From: Billgrantia endophytica
GTDB lineage: Bacteria > Pseudomonadota > Gammaproteobacteria > Pseudomonadales > Halomonadaceae
Length of the DNA: 64,000 nt
Assembly (NCBI RefSeq): GCF_002879615.1
Contig: NZ_PNRF01000010.1
Span: 180,253 to 244,252, forward strand
Reading direction: 5' to 3'
This document shows positions 29,077 to 37,039 of the stretch, piece by piece. Under the pieces are notes generated by a model. The model searched no databases and had not been told where the DNA came from. It was given only the letters and a program-made list of their open reading frames with translations. The position numbers and the translations under genes were made by a program. Each line of letters opens with the position of its first letter. The stretch's first letter is position 1.

Positions 29077-30336
29077 TTAGCTGCGGCGTGTTTCCCAAGC
29101 GCGCCACGGCCATTCCGGTGCGCTGTTCAGCCAATCGGCGAGCTTTTCGCCGGACATGGGATGCGCGATGAAATACCCCTGAACCAGGTCACAGCCGACG
29201 AAATCGAGAAACTGCAGGGTTGCCTCGTCCTCGACACCTTCCGCCGTCGAGCGAAGCCCCAGGGAACGGCCAAGTTCGACAATGCTCTTGACAACCGAGC
29301 GTGACGTGGCGGACTGCAGAGCCGTGGCAACGAAGGCTCTATCTACCTTGATCTCTGAAAATGGCAACCGTGCCAGTTGCTGCATCGAGGAGTAGCCGGC
29401 ACCGAAATCATCGATGGAGAGTTGAAAGCCTTGCACCCTCAGTCGTGTCAGCAGTTCGAGGGAAAGTACGGGATCGTCCAGTGCACTGGTCTCGGTCAGT
29501 TCGAGTACCACTCGGCTGGGATCCACGTCGTGGCGTTCGCACAGGCCGGTCATGGTCTCGGGAAAGTCCGGTTGCGCGAGATTGCGGGCGGAGATGTTGA
29601 TGGACAGCGACGGAGCATTTTGCGCCATGCTGTCGGCGAGCACTCGTGGCGGAGACAGGATGTTCACGCGAAACCAGGACAGTGCCTGCCCGGCTATCCG
29701 CGCGGTGAACTCAGGCATCAGCCCGGCCCGCTCGATCGCCGGAATGAAGCGATCGGGAACGATGACCCCGTCCACCGGGTGTCGCCATCTTGCCAGGGCC
29801 TCGAACCCGGCCAGTTGGCCGTCGCGGCAGGAGACCTGGGGCTGATAGGCCAGGCTGAACTCACAGTTCTCGATGGCCTGGCGCAGGATGGAAGGGGCCA
29901 GCTCCAGCGTGGGGTGGGCACCAGGCTCGTACGTGTCGTCCGCGGCGGGCAGCGCCCCGCCCACCTGCCTCAGCATCCAGCTCAGCCCGGTCGAGGAGAA
30001 GGGCTTGGTCAGGTGACCGATGACTTGCAGTCCGCGTGCCGTGGCCACACGGGCCGCGGCATCGAGCACCCGCGGGTCGGCGCCACTGGTCAGAATGACT
30101 CTGGCCTCGCATCCCCGGTTGGCCAGCAGTCGAATGATGTCGAGGCCATCCGTTCCGGACATGGACAGGTCGATCAGGATACAAGCCGGGTGCTCCTCGC
30201 GCAGGGCGGAAAGAAAGCTTTCGACACTCTCGACTATCCGCACCTGAAGTGCCGCACTCTCCGCGATGCGAGCCGCGGATCGGGCCGCCTGCGCGTCATG
30301 CTCGAAAATCAACAAACGTTCCATATGAATCGCCAT
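29077..30336 (-). CDS. Response regulator with EAL c-di-GMP phosphodiesterase domain
   Basis: About 419 residues. The N-terminal receiver (residues 5-125) carries the phosphoacceptor Asp56 (CILIDLSMSGTDG) and Lys111 (HLTKPF). The EAL domain (about 145-405) has the complete catalytic set: FEALARW, NISARNL, VVLELTET, SIDDFGAGYSS, KVDRAFV and TAEGVEDE. It should hydrolyse c-di-GMP to pGpG under phosphorelay control. No histidine kinase is adjacent. The start is uncertain between ATG 30336 and 30324, and neither has a good ribosome-binding sequence. It lies upstream of the PilZ/HD-GYP-like gene, probably in one operon. Confidence 0.88.
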   Translation of the reverse strand: MAIHMERLLIFEHDAQAARSAARIAESAALQVRIVESVESFLSALREEHPACILIDLSMSGTDGLDIIRLLANRGCEARVILTSGADPRVLDAAARVATARGLQVIGHLTKPFSSTGLSWMLRQVGGALPAADDTYEPGAHPTLELAPSILRQAIENCEFSLAYQPQVSCRDGQLAGFEALARWRHPVDGVIVPDRFIPAIERAGLMPEFTARIAGQALSWFRVNILSPPRVLADSMAQNAPSLSINISARNLAQPDFPETMTGLCERHDVDPSRVVLELTETSALDDPVLSLELLTRLRVQGFQLSIDDFGAGYSSMQQLARLPFSEIKVDRAFVATALQSATSRSVVKSIVELGRSLGLRSTAEGVEDEATLQFLDFVGCDLVQGYFIAHPMSGEKLADWLNSAPEWPWRAWETRRS

Positions 30337-30702
30337 GCCGTAGTCCAGACCCCGGCGCCTGCCCTTGCTGAATATCTCGCGCCCCTCGCGGGTGCTATCC
30401 TTGCACCATACTGTTTCGGCAAAAGAAGGCCAGGCGCCTCGATAATGATCGGCCGCCATGAGCCGCTCGGCTTCTCGGCCTCGATCGCCTTCCCGCGGCG
30501 GTACAGGGCTGGAGAGCCTGCTTGCTGGTTGTCGTTTCGATTCGGCGCAACATTGGCGACGAAGTTCGGCTCTTTGTCTTGCCACGCCGAATTTACGCCA
30601 CAAATGGAGCGAATGTCAACACATGTGAGTCGATTGGAACCATATTCGCTATGAATGTAGCGATTGGGTAACGCTTTGTTTTTCTAACTACTAGGGTAGG
30701 CC
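30337..30702. other. Divergent intergenic region, EAL gene / XRE gene
   Basis: This 366-base gap holds no convincing gene. Near the XRE gene there is a CGCTA-TGAATG-TAGCG inverted repeat (about 30648-30663) flanked by two CGATTGG direct repeats (from 30631 and from 30661). These could be an operator for the XRE protein. No clear sigma-70 promoter was resolved. Confidence 0.4.
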
Positions 30703-31173
30703 ATGGCGCGTCAGAACCTTGAAGCACTTAACATTCCCCCTAAGGAAGAACAGGTTGACGCGTTCGAAAAGCGCATGCGCATAGCGATAAAACAGGCAGG
30801 AGGCGCCACAATCATGGCGGAAAAGGCGGGGGTCTCCACCTCGGTTCTCAGAAAATGGCGGGCGGGGCAATCTGAGCCAACCCTGAGCAGCCTGGTTCGA
30901 ATGGCACGAGCCGCGAACCTCTCCGTGGAATGGCTCGCCACTGGCGAAGGCAGGCCGGATGCTGGCCCGGCATCGGGACAATGGCTTATCGACCTGGAGA
31001 CCCTGGAAGATGTCATCATCAGGACGCGGCGGATCTTCGACCGTAAGCGCCTTGCCCTCAAGCCGGAGGTAGAGGCCCGAATAATCCGTCTCGTTTACGA
31101 GTTCTCCTTGCGACAGGGGCAACCGATGGACGACGCCAGTCTGAACAACATCGTAGAGCTGGCCTTTCTCTAA
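30703..31173 (+). CDS. XRE-family helix-turn-helix regulator
   Basis: The 156-residue product has an N-terminal helix-turn-helix at about residues 22-80 (MAEKAGVSTSVLRKWRAGQ, then SLVRMARAANLSVEWLATG), like phage CI-type repressor DNA-binding domains. The C-terminal 70 residues are helical (LEDVIIRTRRIFDRKR) and probably dimerise; no peptidase domain is seen. It starts at ATG 30703 after TAGGGTAGG. No phage or toxin gene is adjacent, so it is an orphan regulator. Targets are unknown. Confidence 0.75.
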   Translation: MARQNLEALNIPPKEEQVDAFEKRMRIAIKQAGGATIMAEKAGVSTSVLRKWRAGQSEPTLSSLVRMARAANLSVEWLATGEGRPDAGPASGQWLIDLETLEDVIIRTRRIFDRKRLALKPEVEARIIRLVYEFSLRQGQPMDDASLNNIVELAFL

Positions 31174-31202
31174 TGGCAGCCGTCGGCTGGTTCATGGTCC
31201 AG

Positions 31203-31241
31203 GCATGATGCACCGCTCGTGATGGGCGTCATGCGGTTTTT
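31203..31241 (+). terminator. Intrinsic terminator after the XRE gene
   Basis: GCATGATGC (31203-31211) pairs with GCGTCATGC (31226-31234) with one G-T pair, followed by GGTTTTT. It lies 30 bases after the XRE stop. Confidence 0.7.
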
Positions 31242-31325
31242 CGAATGGTCTGTTCGGCTTTTTTCAGCAGAAGCTGATGCTGCGCTGCGTTAAGCTCCGA
31301 CAAGGCATTCATCGAGGACGTCGAC

Positions 31326-31880
31326 ATGTGGCGCAATACCCGCACAGGCTGGGGCCTGGTCAGCATACTTCTGCACTGGCTCAGCGCCGTGGTCATTGTC
31401 GGCCTCTTCATACTGGGCTGGTGGATGACGGGCCTTGGCTATTTCGATTCCTGGTACAACCTGGCACCCTGGTGGCATCGCTCCATTGGCATGCTTCTGT
31501 TGTTCGCTACACTGTTCAGGTTGGCGTGGCGCTTCGTGCAGCCAACTCCCACGGCCCACGGCAGTCGGCTCGAGCGCCTGGCGGCCCACCTGGGTCATAT
31601 GGCCCTCTATGTATTGCTGCTGGTGGTGATGATCAGTGGTTACCTGATTTCTACCGCCAGAGGCCGTGGCGTCAGTGTCTTCGACTGGTTCGAAGTGCCG
31701 GCGCTCATCAGCCACCTGCCCGACCAGGCCAGTATCGCGGGCGAAATTCACTGGTACAGCGCGCTGGCCTTGATGGTGCTGGCTGGTGGGCATCTGCTCG
31801 CCGCCCTCAAGCATCATTTTTTCGATCGACACGATACCCTGACCCGTATGTTGAACCCGGCGCGTTCGCGCCGCCGTTGA
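31326..31880 (+). CDS. Cytochrome b561
   Basis: The 184-residue protein has four membrane segments. Candidate haem-ligating His residues lie in ILLHWLSAVV (about residue 17), WWHRSIGMLLL (51), LGHMALYVLL and GEIHWYSALALM. It belongs to the bacterial b561 family (YceJ/CybB-like), diheme quinol-linked electron carriers of the inner membrane. GAGGA lies just upstream of ATG 31326. A yceI-type gene follows by 45 bases, the same pairing as yceJ-yceI in E. coli. Confidence 0.9.
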   Translation: MWRNTRTGWGLVSILLHWLSAVVIVGLFILGWWMTGLGYFDSWYNLAPWWHRSIGMLLLFATLFRLAWRFVQPTPTAHGSRLERLAAHLGHMALYVLLLVVMISGYLISTARGRGVSVFDWFEVPALISHLPDQASIAGEIHWYSALALMVLAGGHLLAALKHHFFDRHDTLTRMLNPARSRRR

Positions 31881-31925
31881 AAATAGGGCGCCTGACAGCG
31901 CTTTCGATCACTAGGAGAACTCCAG

Positions 31926-32510
31926 ATGTTCAAGAAGACCATCCTTGCCACCGCCCTGGGCGCCGCCGCTCTGGCCGGCGTGAGTCAAGCCCAGGCCGAC
32001 GAGTATGTGGTTGACACAGAAGGTCAGCATGCCTTCATCCAGTTCAAGATCAATCACCTGGGGTATTCCTACATTCTTGGCAACTTCGAGGAATTCAGTG
32101 GCCAGTTCCACTATGATCCGGAAAACCTGGATGCCACCAGTGTCGAGATGGAAGTTCAGGTGAATAGCCTGAACAGCAACCATGCCGAACGTGACCGTCA
32201 CTTCCTGAGCGATGATTTCCTCAGTGCCGGTGACTACCCGACGGCAACCTTCGTCTCCACTGGCTTTGAGCCGAACGGCGACAACGAAGGTGTACTGACC
32301 GGTGAGTTGACACTGAAGGGCGAGACTCGCGAGATCGAAATGCCGGTCACGCTGATGGGCGAGGGAGAGGACCCCTGGGGTAACTACCGCGCCGGCTTCG
32401 AGGGCAGCACCGTGCTGACGCTCGACGACTATGGCATCGACATGAGCGACTTCCCGGAAGTGATGCATGAGCTGGAGCTGTACGTGACGTTCGAGGGTAT
32501 TCGTCAGTAA
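31926..32510 (+). CDS. yceI: YceI family periplasmic lipid-binding-like protein
   Basis: The 194-residue product has a clear signal peptide (MFKKTILATALGAAALAG, cleaved after SQAQA) and a YceI beta-barrel domain (YVVDTEGQHAFIQFKINHL, then VEMEVQVNSLNSNHAERD). YceI proteins bind polyisoprenoid-like ligands in a lipocalin-like barrel, and E. coli yceI responds to high pH and osmotic stress. It is co-transcribed with the b561 gene, and a terminator-like hairpin follows. Confidence 0.93.
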   Translation: MFKKTILATALGAAALAGVSQAQADEYVVDTEGQHAFIQFKINHLGYSYILGNFEEFSGQFHYDPENLDATSVEMEVQVNSLNSNHAERDRHFLSDDFLSAGDYPTATFVSTGFEPNGDNEGVLTGELTLKGETREIEMPVTLMGEGEDPWGNYRAGFEGSTVLTLDDYGIDMSDFPEVMHELELYVTFEGIRQ

Positions 32511-32551
32511 AAGCCCAACGCCATCCATTCCGACTCCGACGTTGACGAGAT

Positions 32552-32576
32552 GCCCCCGGGGACCAACCCCGGGGGC
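32552..32576 (+). terminator. Hairpin after yceI
   Basis: A perfect 10-bp stem (GCCCCCGGGG with CCCCGGGGGC) encloses loop ACCAA and is followed by GTTCC. It is very stable, with only a short T stretch. Confidence 0.7.
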
Positions 32577-32775
32577 GTTCCATGTCGACGAGTTTATCTC
32601 CAGCGTGGGCAGCACCGCGGTCGCGAGCTGAAGCTATCTCCGACAGCTGTTTGTTCCTCCTGGGTGGAGAGTATTGTTGTGGGAGCGCTGATCCGCGTCG
32701 CGACTGGCGCCTCCCCGGGCTGAAGTCCAATTTGCATTGACATAGAATGCCCGGTTCCTGACACTTGGAGCCGCC

Positions 32776-34125
32776 GTGACCACATCTGATACGACGCGAG
32801 CCTCTCTCGGCCCGACCTTGTGGCGACAGACCTGGCCCATGGCCATCGGCGTGCTGTCCCTGCTTGGCTTTCAACTGGTGGACAGCGCCTTCATCGCTCG
32901 CCTGGGCACGGCCCCGCTGGCTGCCCATACCTTTACCTTTCCATTGTCGTTTCTGATCATCGGCATACAGGTGGGGTTGGGAATCGCTATCGCGGCACTG
33001 GTGTCTCGCACACTGGGGGAAAGGGACCAGGCCAGGGCCCAGCGCCTGGGCACGCTTGTGCTGCTGCTGGGCACAGCGATCATTGCAGTCCTGGCCTGGC
33101 TGTTATGGTGGATACAGGTACCGGTCTTCAACTGGCTGGGAGCCGACGCGGCCACTCGGACGCTGATCCGGGATTACTGGGCTCCGCAGTTGCTGGCCGC
33201 CTGGCTTGGCGCGGCACTCTATTTCGGATACAGCCTGTTTCGCGCCCATGGTGACACGCGGTTGCCGGGAAAGCTGATGGTGCTGACCAGTCTCATCAAC
33301 CTGGTACTCGACCCTCTATTGATCTTTGGCCTGGGTCCCTGGGAGGGGCTGGGTCTGCCCGGTGCCGCCTGGGCCACCGCCCTGGCGTTCTCCTGTGGGC
33401 TATTGATACTGGGCCGTCGACTGGTGCGTACCGATTGGCTGGCCTGGCAGGGGCTGGGCGGGGAACTGGCACGCTCAGCTCGCCCTTTTGCAGGCATAGC
33501 TGGCCCGGCGATGATCAGTCAATTGATGCCGCCACTGGCCGCCATGCTGACCATCACGGTAGTGGCGGGTTTGGGTGAAACCGCTGTGGCTGCCTGGGGG
33601 TTGGCCAGCCGCCTGGAGACTCTCTCATTGATGGTCGTTCTGGCCATGACCATGTCGCTGCCACCCTGGCTGGGGCGTTGCTATGGGGCGGGTGACTGGG
33701 ACCAGGTGCGCCGCCTGATGCGCCTGGCGTTGCGAGTCGTTCTGGTATGGCAGTCTGGCCTGGGAATCGTGCTGGCGTTGACGGCCCCCTGGGTGGCACT
33801 GGCGCTGTCGGGCAATCCGGACGTTCGCGATGACCTGTCCACGCTGATCCGCTTTCTCCTGCCGAGCTACGCGCTGCTTGGCATCTGCATGCTCGTGGTA
33901 TCGGCGGGAAACGCCCTTGGCTGGCCCCTGCGCGCCATGTTGATGTCCGGCGCGCGGCTGTTCGTTTTCTACCTGCCATGCCTGTGGCTGGGGGCGCAGT
34001 TGGGTGGTTTGACCGGCCTGGCGATGGGGGCGGCGACAGGGAACCTGTTGGCCGGCCTGGCCGCCTGGTTGCTGCTTCGCCGGGTGCTGCTCAACCCAAG
34101 GCGAAAGGCAGTCAGTTTTGTCTAG
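32776..34125 (+). CDS. MATE family efflux transporter (NorM/DinF-like)
   Basis: The 449-residue protein has 12 hydrophobic segments in two similar halves. The N-terminal half has LWRQTWPMAIGVLSLLGFQL and ALVSRTLGERDQARA; the second half begins near FAGIAGPAMISQLMPPLAA. These are MATE-fold features, and the family exports cationic drugs by Na+ or H+ antiport. The start is GTG 32776 with TTGGAG 5 bases upstream. It is flanked by terminators or AT-rich DNA, so it is probably a single-gene unit. Confidence 0.88.
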   Translation: MTTSDTTRASLGPTLWRQTWPMAIGVLSLLGFQLVDSAFIARLGTAPLAAHTFTFPLSFLIIGIQVGLGIAIAALVSRTLGERDQARAQRLGTLVLLLGTAIIAVLAWLLWWIQVPVFNWLGADAATRTLIRDYWAPQLLAAWLGAALYFGYSLFRAHGDTRLPGKLMVLTSLINLVLDPLLIFGLGPWEGLGLPGAAWATALAFSCGLLILGRRLVRTDWLAWQGLGGELARSARPFAGIAGPAMISQLMPPLAAMLTITVVAGLGETAVAAWGLASRLETLSLMVVLAMTMSLPPWLGRCYGAGDWDQVRRLMRLALRVVLVWQSGLGIVLALTAPWVALALSGNPDVRDDLSTLIRFLLPSYALLGICMLVVSAGNALGWPLRAMLMSGARLFVFYLPCLWLGAQLGGLTGLAMGAATGNLLAGLAAWLLLRRVLLNPRRKAVSFV

Positions 34126-34220
34126 GTGATTTTTCTAAATATAATTATAAGTTATTTTTTCAATGAAAAAATGCCATAAATAGAATAAAAAAATAATGCA
34201 TTCTCTTATGCTGCTGCCGT
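34126..34220. other. AT-rich segment after the MATE gene
   Basis: About 95 bases are strongly A+T-rich in an otherwise GC-rich window. They include a 9-bp inverted repeat (ATTTTTTCA with TGAAAAAAT, near 34154-34172). It may terminate the MATE transcript, or be a site for a nucleoid protein. No gene is seen in it. Confidence 0.5.
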
Positions 34221-34281
34221 GCTCCCGGACCTCTTGCCGAAGGGGTGTGTTGGCGACAGGAGAGATGGCATGAAAGCAGAT

Positions 34282-34302
34282 GCCGAGGCCTGCGGCCTCG
34301 GC
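34282..34302 (-). terminator. Hairpin downstream of the NCS2 permease gene
   Basis: A perfect 9-bp stem (GCCGAGGCC with GGCCTCGGC) with a 3-nt loop lies 16 bases past the permease stop on the minus strand, followed there by ATCTGCTTTC. Confidence 0.6.
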
Positions 34303-34318
34303 AATATCGAGAAGGGAA

Positions 34319-35842
34319 TCAGTCGGCGGAGGGCGGTGGCGTGGCGATGACGGACCGCGGAGTCGCCAGCGTCTCCTGCTGCCAGGCGAAGTAGAGGAAG
34401 AGCGCGCCCATCACCAGGTAACCCAGGGTGAAATCCCAGGCGGCATTCACGGCAAGTTCCGGTGCGTGCATGAGCCCAACGAAAGAGAAGCCTGCGGCAA
34501 TGGCGGCAAAGACAGCGGCGCGCCGGAACTGGTGGTCGATGACCGAAACGGTCATGGCACCAAGGAAGATCGCCATGAACATCGCCCCCTGTCCCATGGC
34601 AACGATGCCACTCGAGATATCGGCTACGACATCGCCGGCCCCCCGGTTGAACCGTGTCATCACATAGTTGGCAAAGTAGGGCAGCATGGCGAGCGCGACG
34701 GCGGGATAGTATCGCGTGTCATTGGTCTGGAAAGCCGTGGCGATCATCGACATGCCGACGAATACCAGGATAGGGGCCACTACCGAGACGGGAATGATGG
34801 CGGCCAAGGCCGCGATGAGCCCAAACATGGTGGCAATGGCGTAGACCGCCCCGTTGAGAATGCTGTAGCCCCGGCCGGCTCCCATCCACTTGGCGCCTAC
34901 GGTGGCAATGTACACCGTGGTGGGGAAAACCCCGCCAAACAGTGCACCGATCATGGTGCCGGCGCCATCCACCGCCTGACATTCCCGTACATCATATTTG
35001 TCGCCGGCGGCTTCCATGGCCTCGACGTTGTTCATCGTCTCGATGGCGTTATAGAGCGTAATGGGCAGTACGACCGTCAGGACCGCCAGCATGCCGGTGA
35101 ACAACAGGCCCAACCCTTCGAACCAGGCCATGTTGGGCACCAGCGGGTAGAAGCCCAGGTGGGTAAAGGCATCGCTGAAACGCTCTCCGCCGGCATCGCC
35201 GATCAGGTAGGCCAGCGCGGTACCGATGATGATGGCGAATAGCGACGTGGGAATGCGAAATGGCATGGACACCCGGGCCACCAGTCCGACGATGATGATG
35301 GCCAGCACCAGCAGGCCAACCACTGGCATCTCGAGGGTCTTGAACAGCATTTCCCCTGCAATGAAGGTCAGTGCCACGCCAGCAACGGCACCGAGCATGG
35401 CTGCCCTGGGCAAGTGATACTGGACCCAGCGACCGACCAGGCTGACGGCCGCCTCGATAGCGCCGCTGATGAAGCAGGCGGCGACCGCTACCTTCCAGGC
35501 CAGTTCGGCGTCACCGGTAAGTTGTTTGGCCGGGAGCAGAACCCCAAACAGAAAGACGAACATCACCGGGGTTGAGATGCCGTAGGAAAGGGCCGTCACA
35601 TCGGTCCGGTTTTCCTTCTTCGCCAGCCTGGCCGCCGTCCATGCGTAATAGAAATTGCCCACCATGACCGCAACCGCCGCGCCGGGCAGCACCTGGCCGA
35701 ACACGAGGGACGAAGGAAAGCCCATGCCCAGCATGGTGATGGCAATGATGACAAAGTTGGCAATATTGTTCTGGAACAGAGCGAAGAAGGCGTCGGTGTC
35801 CTCCTTCTTGTACCAGGGGTAGTGTACGGGGGATGCCGCCAT
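34319..35842 (-). CDS. NCS2-type nucleobase/solute permease
   Basis: About 507 residues with 12-14 membrane segments, starting at ATG 35842 after AGAGG. Features of the NCS2 (xanthine/uracil/ascorbate) fold are the QNNIANFVIIAITMLGMGFP opening, the TALSYGISTPVMF segment, a helix-loop with PITLYNAIETMNNVEAMEAA, and GALFGGVFPTTVYIA, comparable to the conserved substrate-binding and NCS2 signature regions. The substrate cannot be read from the sequence; a purine or related compound is likely. Two GTATAC/GTGTAC-type palindromes upstream suggest regulation by a GntR-like protein. The Crp/Fnr gene is divergent. Confidence 0.75.
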   Translation of the reverse strand: MAASPVHYPWYKKEDTDAFFALFQNNIANFVIIAITMLGMGFPSSLVFGQVLPGAAVAVMVGNFYYAWTAARLAKKENRTDVTALSYGISTPVMFVFLFGVLLPAKQLTGDAELAWKVAVAACFISGAIEAAVSLVGRWVQYHLPRAAMLGAVAGVALTFIAGEMLFKTLEMPVVGLLVLAIIIVGLVARVSMPFRIPTSLFAIIIGTALAYLIGDAGGERFSDAFTHLGFYPLVPNMAWFEGLGLLFTGMLAVLTVVLPITLYNAIETMNNVEAMEAAGDKYDVRECQAVDGAGTMIGALFGGVFPTTVYIATVGAKWMGAGRGYSILNGAVYAIATMFGLIAALAAIIPVSVVAPILVFVGMSMIATAFQTNDTRYYPAVALAMLPYFANYVMTRFNRGAGDVVADISSGIVAMGQGAMFMAIFLGAMTVSVIDHQFRRAAVFAAIAAGFSFVGLMHAPELAVNAAWDFTLGYLVMGALFLYFAWQQETLATPRSVIATPPPSAD

Positions 35843-35865
35843 GGTGAGCCTCTTGTGTTTTAGGG

Positions 35866-35875
35866 TTGTATACAA
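35866..35875. promoter_or_regulatory. Palindrome TTGTATACAA, candidate operator of the permease gene
   Basis: The perfect 10-bp palindrome lies 24 bases upstream of the permease ATG. TTGTATACAA-like sites are typical of FadR-type GntR regulators. No GntR gene is in the window. Confidence 0.5.
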
Positions 35876-35971
35876 GGCAGGGGGCAGTCTGGCCGGTTTC
35901 TGACTGTTTGGTCAAGCCTGAAAGGCCGCAAATGAAAAGAGGCCAGCGCAACCCAGGCAACACTGGTGGAC

Positions 35972-35983
35972 TTGTGTACACGA
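35972..35983. promoter_or_regulatory. Second related palindrome, TTGTGTACACGA
   Basis: The central GTGTACAC (35974-35981) is a perfect palindrome and resembles the site at 35866-35875. Centre-to-centre distance is 107 bases, about ten helical turns, which would allow looping. Confidence 0.4.
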
Positions 35984-36019
35984 CCGAAGAGCCACTCGAG
36001 GACTCCTCTACTGTGTTTG

Positions 36020-36034
36020 AGTCATGTCATGACT
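36020..36034. promoter_or_regulatory. Palindrome AGTCATG-T-CATGACT
   Basis: A perfect 7-bp inverted repeat with a single central base sits in the middle of the permease / Crp-Fnr gap. It is a plausible dimer-binding site for an unidentified regulator. Confidence 0.4.
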
Positions 36035-36102
36035 TACCACCTGGACGATACCTATACGGAAAGAGGGAGGGGTGACTGCTGCCCTTTTAGCCACACCCTT
36101 CG

Positions 36103-36120
36103 CTTTAACATGAGTTAAAG
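36103..36120. promoter_or_regulatory. Inverted repeat CTTTAAC-ATGA-GTTAAAG
   Basis: Perfect 7-bp arms with a 4-base spacer, the spacing of Crp/Fnr-type half-sites, lie 118 bases upstream of the Crp/Fnr gene. The half-sites differ from the Fnr consensus TTGAT. It may be an autoregulatory site for this divergent family member. Confidence 0.4.
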
Positions 36121-36237
36121 AAGGAGATAAAAAGCCTTTATGCGTTGTGGCTTTCGGTTCTGCTTGCGCTGGACTGCACCGGCCAAGGCTCCCACAATGC
36201 AGGTTGGGGTTCCATAGCGTTACAGGAGGCGGCAGCC

Positions 36238-36978
36238 ATGGATCAGGAGGACAGCTGTATCGTTCGACATTTCAATTATTATTTGGAATTGTCGAAAGAA
36301 GACAAGAACCTGCTGTTTGATCTGGAAAAGAGCCCAACCAATATCAAGTCCGGGATGCAGCTATGGGAAGAGGGCGACCGTGCCAGGGAATTTTGTACCC
36401 TCAGTGCCGGCTGGGCCTATTCATACCGTCATCTCGAGAACGGGTCTCGCCAGATTTTCGAGATATTTCTTCCCGGCGATATCATCGGGCTCAGGGAGTT
36501 CGCCTTTTCAGAACGCCTGGCGGGGGTTCAAATGGCTGAGGACGGGGTAATATGCCACTTTCCCCACCAGCATATTCTTGAGCTCATACGTCGGTCTTAC
36601 ACTCTGACGACGGTGTTGTTCGCCATTTCGAGCCGCCAGCAAGTCCTGCTGACCGAACGCCTGGTCAACCTGGCACGACGCAATGCCAGGCAGAAACTGT
36701 CGCATCTGTTGCTCGAGATGTATCAGAGGCTGCAGCAGACCGAGGCCGTCGGCAGCGGCAGTTTTCGGTTGCCACTGTCACAGGAGCTTCTGGCCGATCT
36801 GCTCGGGCTCAGCTCGGTGCACGTCAGTCGCACCTTCACGGCTCTTGGAGAAGACGGGTTGGTGTATCGCGAGCGGCACCGGGTGACGATCCCCGATCTC
36901 GAGGCCCTGAAGCGGGAAGTGGCGTTCGATAACCGCTATCTTATCGATAACATGCGACCACTCTTCAACGGGCACTAG
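36238..36978 (+). CDS. Crp/Fnr family transcriptional regulator
   Basis: The 246-residue product starts at ATG 36238 after AGGAGG. The cyclic-nucleotide-binding-like beta-roll spans about residues 30-130 (YSYRHLENGSRQIFEIFLPGDIIGLREFAF). The C-terminal helix-turn-helix is LSQELLADLLGLSSVHVSRTFTAL. The N-terminal Cys cluster needed for an Fnr iron-sulfur centre is absent, as is a clear cAMP site, so the signal is unknown. It is divergent from the NCS2 permease across a 395-base gap containing four palindromes. Confidence 0.85.
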   Translation: MDQEDSCIVRHFNYYLELSKEDKNLLFDLEKSPTNIKSGMQLWEEGDRAREFCTLSAGWAYSYRHLENGSRQIFEIFLPGDIIGLREFAFSERLAGVQMAEDGVICHFPHQHILELIRRSYTLTTVLFAISSRQQVLLTERLVNLARRNARQKLSHLLLEMYQRLQQTEAVGSGSFRLPLSQELLADLLGLSSVHVSRTFTALGEDGLVYRERHRVTIPDLEALKREVAFDNRYLIDNMRPLFNGH

Positions 36979-37039
36979 TGGTGAAGACACCCGGGACTGG
37001 GCTTTCCCGGATGTCTCGATGGCCTTGCCGGGTGCTCGG

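Noticed and set aside
30703..31173. Prophage remnant suggested by the CI-like regulator
   Set aside because: There is no integrase, phage structural gene or attachment repeat nearby; b561/yceI follow directly.
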